Shown: piece by piece, positions 36,762 to 46,330 of the stretch
Position numbering within the stretch: the stretch's first letter is position 1
How the letters are laid out: each line of letters opens with the position of its first letter
Notes under the pieces: model-generated
Told to the model about the DNA's origin: nothing
Databases searched by the model: none
Seen by the model: only the letters and a program-made list of their open reading frames with translations
Source: Amaranthus tricolor
Taxonomy: Eukaryota > Streptophyta > Magnoliopsida > Caryophyllales > Amaranthaceae
Assembly (NCBI RefSeq): GCF_026212465.1
Contig: NC_080055.1
Coordinates: 21,985,756-22,049,755 of the forward strand
DNA: 64,000 bases
Direction of reading: 5' to 3'
Translations under genes and position numbers: made by a program

Positions 36762-37843
36762 TCAAATATCTTCGTCATATTCTTTATCATTTTCATCGCC
36801 ATCTAAATAGAAGTCTGAAAGGTCAAGATTAGGCATTGACGTGCTTGCTTTATTATAAGGATCGACATTAGGCATTGAGGTGCTTGCTTCATTAAAGTTT
36901 GCTTCCACACCTTTTCCCTTTTCTTTTGGGAAGCTAGATACAGCTCCACCAAATGTTTGGCAGTACGATATGCACGTGCCCAATGCCCTGCCATGCCACA
37001 TTTGTAACAAATACTTTCTTTTCCTTCTTGATGGCTATTTTTATTGTGATATCTAACTTGTTTTCCCCTTCGAGAATTATTACTTTAATGACCATTTTGA
37101 TAATTTTGGGGAAAGTGGCCTCCACCGAATCCTTGAAACTTTCTACCATGTCCATTAAAATTTCCACGACCTTGTCTTCGTCCTCTTCCTCGGAAATTTC
37201 CGCGTCCTCTACCACGGTTATTATAATTTCCACGACCTTTATTTTCAACAGCATGTGCTTCAGGCACATGCGTTTTAGTAGAGTGTGTCTTACGGATAGC
37301 TTGAGATCCAATAAGTCTCATATTATGATTTTTCCAAACAAGATCATTATGTTGTTCAGCCAGTGAGAGTACTACACTCAGATCTGAATATCTTTTGAAA
37401 TGTCTTTCCCTATATTGTTGTTGCAGAATAATGTTTGATGGATGAAAAGTAGATAATGTGAGTTCAATCATTTCTGCATCAGTCACCGGGTGCTCACAAT
37501 ATTTCAACATTGATGCAATTCGGAATAATGTTGAATTGTACTCACTAAGAGTCTTAAAATCTGAAATTCTTAAATTCTTCCACTCATGGCTAACTTGTGG
37601 AAGAAGCACCCTTTTGTGTTGATCAAATCTTTCAATAAGAGAGTCCCACGATGTTTTGGGATCTTTTATGAATAAATATTCAGATTTAAGGCTATCATGA
37701 ATATGATGCCTCAAGAGGACTAAAGCTTTGGCCTTTTCTTGATTTGTAGCTATCTTTATTTTGGTAGCTTGAGTTCCATCTATTGGATCCTTTTCTTTTA
37801 CTTCCAATACAGTATGTTCAAGTCCTTGAGCTTCTAAGTTCAT
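36762..37843 (-). pseudogene. Copia gag remnant
   Basis: The first 252 codons (37843-37085) resemble the UBN2-type gag of plant Copia elements (SLIERFDQHKRVLLPQVSHE, then a RGRGRGNFRGRGRRQGRG stretch). A TAA then interrupts the frame where Gln would fit. The nucleocapsid finger follows as CYKCGMAGHWARAYR, so the last Cys of the C-x2-C-x4-H-x4-C knuckle is Tyr. A one-base frameshift in an A-rich run near 36915 leads to the acidic tail, which contains two copies of the phrase ASTSMPN. The gag ends at 36762, about 120 non-coding bases before the protease text. Confidence 0.9.
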
Positions 37844-37967
37844 GATGGCATCTTCTTTCTATTCTAAGAATTTTTGTCCAGTTAAGTCTAATATGTTGAA
37901 TAGTCTTTTGGTAATTTCTGCCATACTTGCTTCTTGATTATTAAGGGTAGAGCTGGTGTTAATAACG

Positions 37968-38156
37968 TGTTAAAACTTAGAGAGATAAGGAAAAAGTAGA
38001 ATGAGTAAAAGTTAGAAGATGGAGATGTTTCTACTCATTGGTGTGATTTTTACATTGGTGAACTTCCATATTTACAGGCAAGTTCATCTACAATTACATT
38101 GAATGCATTCATATTAGGGTAAGTTTATTAATTACCTTTCACACTATATTTCAACA
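37968..38156 (-). repeat. 5' LTR of the Copia element (right in the window)
   Basis: 189 bases, beginning TG and ending CA, matching the other LTR except for about eleven substitutions and the 25-base duplication. I could not recognise a standard initiator-tRNA primer site beside it; the internal side on the minus strand begins cgttattaacaccagctcta. Confidence 0.92.
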
Positions 38157-38782
38157 ATATAGTAATATTTTCAATAAATTACGGGATGTTGTCTAGCAAG
38201 TGTTGCTGCTAATGGCCAGTGGGGAATTGGGAAATGAGAAAATCGGAAATGGGAAAAGGAGAACTAGGAAATAGAGAGTAAATCAGTAAAAGCAAGAAAA
38301 AAAAGTTAGAAGGGTTTGAACCATTAAACTTTGGATTAAAAGTATATTTCTTAATCAATTTAGTTAACATAACTTGTATTATTAATTTTTTTTTCCCAAA
38401 TTTTTATGTGATATCAATTGACATCACTGATCATATATTAGTTTCGCCCATGATACTAATACTAATATTAATAGTAATTATAATAATTAAAAACTTTCAT
38501 AGTCATATTCATAGTCATCTATTCAATATTAGACTTAAAAACAGAGTGCGGATGGAGGAAGGTAACTAGCAACTCATATTTGTACCCCTCAAGAGGGAAG
38601 GTCAAAAGAATGTGGTTAAACTAGGGCTGGAAGCCTAAAATATTACAATAAATACGTTGTGTAGATAAATAGAGTAATGAATAGTTAAAAAACAACTAAA
38701 TACTAGGATAATAAGAATAAGTAGCTAGAGAAAACTATTAGTAGTCTAAAATATGAATTCAACATCTCTAATTATTTCTATT

Positions 38783-39385
38783 CCTAGTCAGGTACTCGGA
38801 AAAATGCAGTTCGCTCAAGTCCTTTTAATTTTCTCAAACCACGTTTTCTTAAGTCTTTATCGACTTTTCTTACCCTCCATTATGATGCTTTTTATCCTTC
38901 TCAATCCTAGTCAGGTACTCGGAAAAATGCAGTTCGCTCAAGTCCTTTTAATTTTCTCAACCACATTTTCTTAAGTCTTCATCGACTTTTCTTACCCTCC
39001 ATTATGATGCTTTTTATCCTTCTCACGGGAGAATCATTAGTCTTTCTTTGCACAGGTCTAAGTCATTTTCATCTATTTACGCATCTTGGTAGATAATGGG
39101 GTAAATTCTATGCGTTATTGTGTTACGATACATCTACCTCAACATTCGCATCTCTACTACTTTCATCTTTTGTTCGTAAATCTTCTTACATACCAACACT
39201 CTATTCTCTAAAGCAATGTAGGCTTAATGGTAACTATGTAGAATTTACTTTTAGTCTAATCGAAAAAATCTTATCACATAACACCCTGATAGCCTCTTGC
39301 TCCGTAAGTCATTCTGCTTGTATTCGACGTGTAACAACTTTCCAGAACTCCGACCAACACTGCTATCCTAGCCATCATTTTTGAA
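38783..39385 (-). mobile_element. RTE-type LINE relic with internal tandem duplication
   Basis: On the minus strand this matches the C-terminal coding part and 3' flank of the RTE relics at 29575 and 42060 (shared text around cctagtcaggt...cttcctcgacttttctt and ccattatgatgc). About 120 bases starting at tcctagtcaggtactcgg (38787) are repeated in tandem from 38907. It is heavily decayed. Confidence 0.6.
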
Positions 39386-40633
39386 GATCTGAAAAAAGTG
39401 GGTGTGTGTGGTGGTGGGTGATGGTGTTGCGAAAGGACGGGAGAGGAAAGGGGAGGCTGTCGACTTTAGATTTAACGTTTAGTGATGGTGGTGTGGTTGA
39501 TGAGGGGAAGAGCAAATTGATTTTTGGTGTTTGGAAGGGAGGGAAAGTGATGTTTGGGGATGAAAATGGGGTTATGCGGTTTTTGCAGGGGTAGGGGAGG
39601 AAGTATGGGTTGTGCTAGGGTGGGGGGGACCTCACCGGGTGTGGGTGGAGGTGGGGGTGGAGAGGCTTTCAGCACAGACGTAGAGTGGGCTATAGGAGTG
39701 GAGTTGGTGGACGACTGGAGTGATTGATGAAAGGGAGGTAAGGGGTTTTATTTTTTATACTACTATTTATTTTTGACAATTGACTATAATTGTAGGTTGC
39801 CTACAAAACTACAAGTTAAAGAATGGAGAGGGAGTACTTTTCAAAAATTGTATTATTCATGGCTAATCAATAGTTAATATTATTATTATATGAAAAATTT
39901 TCTAAAATTATATTATTCTCAATAATTTTTTCAAAAAATAAAAGATAAAATTATACGTTTAGCAAAATAAATTGCAAAGCCATTTTCAAAGTCTATATCC
40001 TAAATAGTTTGATTTTTTTTAATAACTTATAAATTTGAGTCCAATTCTAAATTCAAAATAACATTAGAGTCTGTTTGATAAATAATTGTTTGATAGAGCT
40101 GTTATATGTAATTGTTGGCTGGTTTAACTAGCTAAATATATTGGGTGAAAGGCAACTATTTATGCTAGTTATTTTTCTTAGCTAGCATAAAAGTCATTTA
40201 CTAAATAATTTTCTTAGCAGTTCACGAACAAAAAAGTCAAAGGGGCCAAAAGCCTAAAAATAAACCATTGAATTATTATTTACCGAACAATCTCTTTTAG
40301 TTACAACACAATTTCTCCAAGTAGACCTCCATACCCGTGCGAACCTATGCTACCCAATCTTAAAATAAACTTTTAACGAAGTGTTTTAAGGCTTAGAGTT
40401 GGTAGATAAAATAAATATATTGCTTTATCTTGCAATTCCAAGCCTTAAAACACCAATTCTAAGAGTTCAAATGTTTATTTAATGGCTTAAAATCCTTACT
40501 TGAAGTCTTAACCTTCCTTCTCCAAGATTTAAGTTTATTTTTCAACTACGTACTCCAATCATTAAAATGTCAATTTTAAGGCTTTAATATTTACTCTAAA
40601 AAAGTAAGTACTCCAAATCTTTGCCTTCCTACA
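39386..40633. other. Intergenic, no gene supported
   Basis: A G-rich segment at 39400-39720 has an open frame of 62 codons, but on the other strand it is a proline-rich run; both look like composition effects. A possible MITE with touchtones attagagtctgtttgataaa lies at about 40066-40310. No host exon was recognised. Confidence 0.45.
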
Positions 40634-40887
40634 CATCATCATCATCATCATTATCATATCTAGTGTATCTCGCTCATAAAAAACTATGGTCAGGGTCTGG
40701 GGAGGGAAGAGAGACGACCGCTCATACCCATAGAGGAGAGTGCGCTCAAAGAGTCCCTCAGCTCGAGAAGGGTCTTCAAAGAGGGAGAAACATGCAACTA
40801 TCCAGAAGCCTGCAACTTACAACTCACATTGACCATGAATATTAATCAAATAACTTAAAATACATAATAAATAGAATACGTACAAAT

Positions 40888-41655
40888 TAGAGTTGTTCAT
40901 GGGCGGGCTTGGGCGGGTAGCGGACTGGGTATTTGCTATAAAATCTACCCGCGGGCACAAATATACAAAACCGCGCCCGCATTTGAGGGCATAATTTTTT
41001 GTTGCTACCCGCCCATTTTTAAAGCGGGAGGGACCCGCGGGTAGGCGGGTATTTGTTACATAAATATCAAAAATATAATACAAAATATAAAGTTGGGTTT
41101 TGATAATAATTAAAATACAATACATCGTCCAAAATACTCCAAATACATAAAAAGTCTTAAAATACACGAATTACATGTATATAAAAATACATAAAAAGTT
41201 TCAAAAAACTTAGTCAATGGTAACACAATCGTCATCTTTATCCTCCTCTTCATCTTCTTCTAATTATCAGAGTGTCCGTTCGAATTGGTCAAACTATATC
41301 GCTCGATTGAGTGGTCAAACTATATCGCTCGATCGAGCCCGTATCTATGCACTTTTTTGGAAATTCACGGAGCAAAAACTTGGGCAAACATGATTTGTGC
41401 TCGGTTGAGCCTACGACACCTTAATATGTTGCAGAAAGCCAAGAATTACCAGCATGCTACATTGTGAACTGATACATAGCAAAATACAGTGTCATAAAAT
41501 GATTATCATAAAGCTTTATCTTCAAAGCACTAAAAAAATACAAATACAAAGATGGAAAAAAATATGAATTGGAAATCATTCATCAATAGGTAGATATATT
41601 TCTAAACATGGCTCACCATAATTAAACATATTCGATGTACCTTGAGAGAGTACCC

Positions 41656-41690
<35 letters not shown>

Positions 41691-41974
41691 TTTAAAATAT
41701 ATTCAACTTTTAATAATAAAGAATGACAAAAAGTATTTTTTCTTTTGGGTAACTTAATATAATTGATTATTAAAAATTTAATATATATTAAACTAAGCGG
41801 GCGGGCGGGTATACCCGCGGGTATTTTTTTGTGTCGTTACCCGCCCATTTATCTTGGCGGGCGGGTATTACCCGTCCAAACTTAAATTTTTTTTAAAAAA
41901 CGTTGTTCATGCCCGCCCGTTTTTCGAGCCGGGCGGACCGGGCTTGGCGGGTAGCCCGCCAATGAACAGCTCTA
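40888..41974. mobile_element. hAT-like non-autonomous element with perfect 8-bp TSD
   Basis: The left terminus is TAGAGTTGTTCATGGGCGGG; the complement of the right terminus is TAGAGCTGTTCATTGGCGGG, 18 of 20 identical. The element is flanked by identical gtacaaat octamers (40880-40887 and 41975-41982), the hAT duplication length. Subterminal regions on both sides are packed with gcgggcgggta and its complement. The 1087-base body has an (AAT)n run and no transposase. Confidence 0.9.
41658..41691. repeat. (AAT)n microsatellite
   Basis: About eleven uninterrupted units inside the hAT-like element. Confidence 0.95.
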
Positions 41975-42543
41975 GTACAAATAACTAAAAAAAGATAAAA
42001 AGTAAAGAAGGAGGTAAAGAGCAATAAGTAAAGGCAATGAACAATAACAAACGGTGGGTAAGAGGGACGAACTTAATAATCTAAGACGTGGATAAGGCAC
42101 TGTCAACTGCCCTTATCCCTAGTCAGGTCCTTAAAGAGGTGAAGTTCGGGCATGTCACTTTTAATTTGTTCCTCCCACATTCTCCTAGGTCTTCCTCAAC
42201 GTCTCTAGCCCTCACTATGAGTATTCGATCCTTCTCACTAGAGCGTCATTGGTCTTTCTCTGCACATGCTCAAACTATCTCAACTTGTTATCTCTCAACT
42301 TTGCTAGAGAGGTGCAACCCCTAACTTCTTCCTGAACTCCTGATTTCTTATCCTATTTTAGTATTACCACACATCCACCTCAACATACGCATTCAAAAGC
42401 TTAAATTGCCTACTTTAAAGATTAAAAATTTTTAATTTCAAAACTTAGAATGTCTAGCTTATATGAAGACTCCAAAAAAAAAATTAATTTTTTGGTTAAT
42501 TATTTATTTTGTTATGGGCTAGACTAGAGATCGCACTCAACAC

Positions 42544-43791
42544 TAGGGATGGTCATGGGTCCAGGACCCTGTTGGACCCGCCCCGGACCCGCCCCTTTTT
42601 TAAGAGTCTGGGTCTTAATTTTTTAGACCCATCGGATCCGGGTCCGGGTCTGGATCCAAAAAAAATTTGACGGGTCCGGGTCCTAAGGTGAAGACCCGGA
42701 CCCGAACCCTAAACTTTAAATTTTATATTTTATATTTTCTGAATTCTGATTTTTCTTTTGCATAAATGAAAACCTTATTTGCGACTTTTCCTAAACTCCA
42801 GTAGGCACTAACCCTAATTTTTCTTTCTCCTCTAACACCTCTGCACTGCGCCTCCATCGCCATTCGACCTCCATCGTCATTCGCCATCACCAATCGTCTT
42901 CTCCACTTCAGTCGAGACTCCAGGTATATTATTATTCGTTGGTTTGTCAAACTCCTCCGGACCTTCCTCAGACACTCACTTATCCATCCTCATTATCAGT
43001 CTCCACGAAACTTCTCATTGACGGCTCACCTACTCGTATTTCATCTACTCTCCTCCGCCTTCTCTTCCGGCTTCCCCCTCTACATCTTCTTCTACTTCTA
43101 CGGATTAGAGAAATTCATCTCTAGGTTTAGTCAACGAGGTGTTCAATTTCCGATTTTTGTTCGATTATGTTGAATGTAAAGTCACAATCACTGTGTTTTT
43201 GTCTTCATCTCTCGCACCTATTTACAGTCATGCAATCTGGTAAACTATCTTAAACCCTAATTTTTCTTCTCTTTTCTGTTTTCGCTCAATTTTCCTTATA
43301 TTTCTCATTGAATTTCAGTATTTTTGGTGAGAATAAAATTGAATTCATGGAATTTGTGAGAATTGTATCATTTTAACTCTGTTATTGTTGTTGTTTGGAA
43401 AATGATTGAACACAGTTATTGATTTATGTAAATTTGAGAACTGTATCAGTGTCCGATTATTGGCTTAGAGCTATAATCTGCTGATTTGAAATTTTTTTAA
43501 ACACATATAGTTTTCAATATCATACTGGAGTATTGCTGATTTGCTGTATTGATTTGATTTCTGTTCTGTTTTCAATGAGGAATGAGGAAGGTTCAATTTT
43601 GACAAATCAAAGAGGTTTTGTATAAGACCCATTAAGGACCCTAGACCCTGTCAGATCCGTAGGGTCCGGGTCTGGGTCTGAAAATTTTAGACCCTTAGGG
43701 TCCGGATCCGGGTCTGGATCAAAAAAAAATAAAAGGGTCCGGGTCCGAGTCTGGCCAGACCCGCTCCAGACCCGCCCCATGACCATCCCTA
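42544..43791. mobile_element. hAT-like element with GGGTCC subterminal arrays and perfect 8-bp TSD
   Basis: The left terminus TAGGGATGGTCATGGG has a perfect complement at the right end (CCATGACCATCCCTA over 15 bases). Identical ctcaacac octamers flank it (42536-42543 and 43792-43799). About 180 bases inside each end are dense in gggtccgggtctgg and its complement. The middle (42720-43140) reads like a leader and first exon start (ccctaatttttctttctcc, then a pyrimidine-rich stretch) but no transposase domain is visible. It is a 1248-base internally deleted element of a family distinct from the one at 40888. Confidence 0.9.
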
Positions 43792-43831
43792 CTCAACACT
43801 TACCAAAGTTAAAATTACTCAAAGATTAATA

Positions 43832-44084
43832 CTCTCTCCATTTCAATGACTTTGTCCCATATTATTTGGGAACGTTTGTCAAGTTAATTACTAAAGTCTT
43901 ACTATCTCTAATGATGCATAACTAAACTTTATCAAACGTTTATATTAATAATTCTTACATTAAAACGAATCAAATAAGATTTCACTTGACTATATTTTAG
44001 CTTATAAATTAAAAATAAAATATAAATTAAAATTAAATGATTAAATCATAAATAAATAACACAAAGTTACTGAAACGCTGGAAG
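43832..44084. mobile_element. Stowaway-like MITE
   Basis: The left end CTCTCTCCATTTCAATGACT is complementary to the right end (agttactgaaacgctggaag) with mismatches, and a TA flanks each side. Length is 253 bases. Confidence 0.65.
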
Positions 44085-44440
44085 TATAACTCATGAGTTA
44101 TGAGTCATGAGTCATGACCATTTAAAATCTCATTGTCAAGTCTCTCTCTATTCCACACGGCTCAAAAGCTCCTATCCATCCACCTACCTCGTCAAAACAT
44201 GAACCCATCATCCAATTATGTTGTCACAATTTTACCAATTTTTTAAGTTTGCCATCCTTTTTATTTTGTTGCCACCTTTTTTTATTGAAATTACCAAAAT
44301 ACGTTTAAATTTATTTTTAATTATAAAATTAATCATTATTATTAGTAAATTAAATTTTTAATATAATTAAATTAAAATAAAAAATATTAATTTTTTTAAA
44401 AAAACAATTTTTTAAAATCGGAAAATAAATCTAATCACAC

Positions 44441-45200
44441 ATGTTGTGTTGAAATTTAATACATGATCACTCTTTTGGCCAAAACTTTTGATAGGAAAAT
44501 CACATTACTGCAACGTTTGTGGCATTAGAATCTAGACTTCAAGATCTTTCCATTACAGATTATATACCCAATTTCGATAACCGAGCGAGAAATGATGATC
44601 GTTTAAAATTTGCTTGTGCTAAAATTTGATATACTTCAATCTTTTGGAAATAACTTTGTATAGAAAAATTGTATTAATGCAAGGTTTGTGGCATTAGAAT
44701 CTAAACTTCAAGAGCTTTCCAACGACATATTATATGCTCAATTCTGACAATCGAGCAAGAAATGACGATTGTTTAAAATTTGCAGTGATATTTAACATCT
44801 AGTTGCGCGCAACCGGACCGCGGTGGAGTCGCGCACGACTAGATGTTAAAAATCCCTACAAACTTTAAATATTTGTCATTTCTTGCTTGGTTGTCGGAAT
44901 TGGGCATATAATATGTCGTTGGAAAGCTCTCAAAGTCTAGTTTCTAATGACGCAAATCTTGTATTAATAAGATTTTTCTATAAAAGGATATGCTCAAAAG
45001 ATTGAACATATATCAAATTTTAGCACAAACAAACTTTAAATGATCTTTATTTCTCGCTTGGTTATCGAAATTGGGCATATAATATATCATTGAAAAGATC
45101 TTGAAGTCTAGGTTCTAATTCCGCAAACATTGCAATTATGTGATTTTCCTTTTAAAATTTATAGCAAAAAAAGTGAACATGTATCAAATTTCAACACACG
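44441..45200. mobile_element. Compound foldback element upstream of the TPS gene
   Basis: Two arms of about 350 bases are inverted copies of each other around a 60-base centre (44791-44850), itself a hairpin: tttaacatctagttgcgcgc against gcgcacgactagatgttaaa. Each arm is made of two direct copies of a ~175-base unit, so the unit occurs four times (two forward, two inverted). Shared words include gcattagaatct with acttcaaga, and the inverted tcttgaagtctaggttctaa. The outer ends are atgttgtgttgaaattta and its near complement. There is no coding frame. Confidence 0.8.
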
Positions 45201-45582
45201 TTTTTTTTAATTAACGATCGTTATTGATGCTTACCAAATCATTTTGGTGATTATTTTCATTTGCCACAGTAATTCATTTTTTAGTTTAAGCCTATTTTAG
45301 TTCAATGAATGTTCGGAAAATTTTTTTAAAAAGATATTAGAAATTGAAGATTTAAAAAGTAACTAGAAACAATTTTGAAAGTTCAATATATAAAAATTGA
45401 TGACAAAATAAAAAGAACTGCCAAGTATAATAATGTCTCAATTTTACTTTTTTAAATCTCCACCCAATACAATCCAAACCAAAAACCATTGTCCCAAATA
45501 TCCGATCTCAAAATTTCTTTAAAAGTTACTCCTGTTATCCTTACTCAATTGGTAACTATTGAAAATTGATTTTTGACAAATA

Positions 45583-45854
45583 CTCCCTCCGAATCAATTT
45601 AGATGTTCCATTTGCTTGGGCACGGTTATTAAGGATGGTATATGGTCCATTAAAAAGGGTAAGTAGTAAAAGGTAAGTAGTGAAGGGTAAATAGTAAAGA
45701 GTAGTTGGGTAAGTAAGGTATATGAGGGTATATTCGTAATTACTTGTGTGAACTATGGATATTTAGATAAAAAAAGATTTACAAAAATAGAAATGAGACA
45801 ACTAAAAAGACTTTGCCAAATAAGAAAATGGGACAACTAAATTGGTTCGGGGAG
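45583..45854. mobile_element. Stowaway-like MITE
   Basis: The left end CTCCCTCCGAATCAATTTAG is almost the perfect complement of the right end ctaaattggttcggggag, and TA flanks both sides. It is 272 bases long, contains repeated gtaagtagt words, and ends about 475 bases before the TPS ATG. Confidence 0.85.
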
Positions 45855-46155
45855 TATAATATTTCCTTCTAAGAAGAAACTAGAAAGAAAAAATCACATA
45901 ATTTTTAATTCCTTTCTTGCTCAAGTCGGTCTCTTTGTTCTCATCTCTTCATCCCAAAAATAAAACTAAAAATAAAATCAACAAAATATTACATATACCC
46001 ATCATCATCATCATCCACATAATCTTGAAGATCTCTTTCCATATTCACCTTTGTTAATTCATTATTAGAAAACAAAAGTAAAGAAAATCTTCCCAACAAT
46101 TTTTTCCTTCCTTATCCAATACCTCTTTCCTTAATTAGCTCCCAAAATTTCACAC

Positions 46156-46162
46156 TATATAT
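46156..46162 (+). promoter_or_regulatory. Candidate TATA element of the TPS gene
   Basis: TATATAT lies 175 bases upstream of the chosen ATG. The interval between is pyrimidine- and A-rich like a plant leader. Transcription start was not determined, and similar AT words are common nearby. Confidence 0.35.
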
Positions 46163-46330
46163 TTTTTAGTATATACCCACATGAAGCTCATTGCTCTCAT
46201 CCTAATCTATAACACCCACCGATAACAACACCAAAAACCCACAAAGAATTTGATCTTTTTTTCATTTTATTTTATTGGGTTTTCTTGCTTTTCCTCCATT
46301 GTTGAGAATCCAAAATACCCAAAAAGAAAA

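Larger units (their letters stand above)
33478..38156 (-). mobile_element. Copia-type LTR retrotransposon, decayed and deleted
   Basis: Two direct repeats begin TGTTAAAACTTAGAG and end TTTCAACA (33478-33691 and 37968-38156). Identical 5-bp flanks, ATATA at 33473-33477 and 38157-38161, are the target-site duplication. All coding text lies on the minus strand in the order gag, protease start, integrase, reverse transcriptase, RNase H, which is the Copia order. The element is 4.7 kb. About 6% substitution between the LTRs by eye suggests insertion millions of years ago. Protease remainder and the N-terminal half of integrase are missing, and several stops and frameshifts interrupt the frames, so it is non-autonomous. 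Confidence 0.95.
40634..42400 (-). mobile_element. RTE-type LINE relic split by a hAT-like element
   Basis: The left part (40634-40879) is the inverted 3' end: an atgatgatgatgatg tail on the minus strand, then the word accatagttttt, the gactctttgagcgcac region and the tgtaagttgcaggct region, all as in the 30000-30265 copy. The right part (41983-42400) continues the same LINE into its C-terminal coding region (complement of gtcaggtccttaaagaggtg and onwards). The two halves join cleanly if the insertion at 40888-41974 and one 8-bp duplication are removed. Confidence 0.75.

Noticed and set aside
36953..37366. 137-codon open frame on the plus strand
   Set aside because: It is the antisense of the Copia gag Gly-Arg-rich and finger region, and its Ser/Thr/Ile-rich text reflects that composition.
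39406..39594. 62-codon frame in G-rich DNA (GRGKGRLSTLDLTFSDGG)
   Set aside because: No family was recognised, there is no splice context, and the opposite strand is equally open with proline-rich text. Composition is the simplest cause.
40817..41167. 116-codon minus-strand frame
   Set aside because: It runs across the boundary between the LINE relic and the hAT-like insertion, so it cannot be an old gene.
46250..46330. In-frame upstream Met that would extend the TPS protein by 27 residues (MIFFSFYFIGFSCF...)
   Set aside because: The extension is hydrophobic and unlike class II TPS N-termini. The downstream Met begins text that fits the family, so the upstream part was left as leader.
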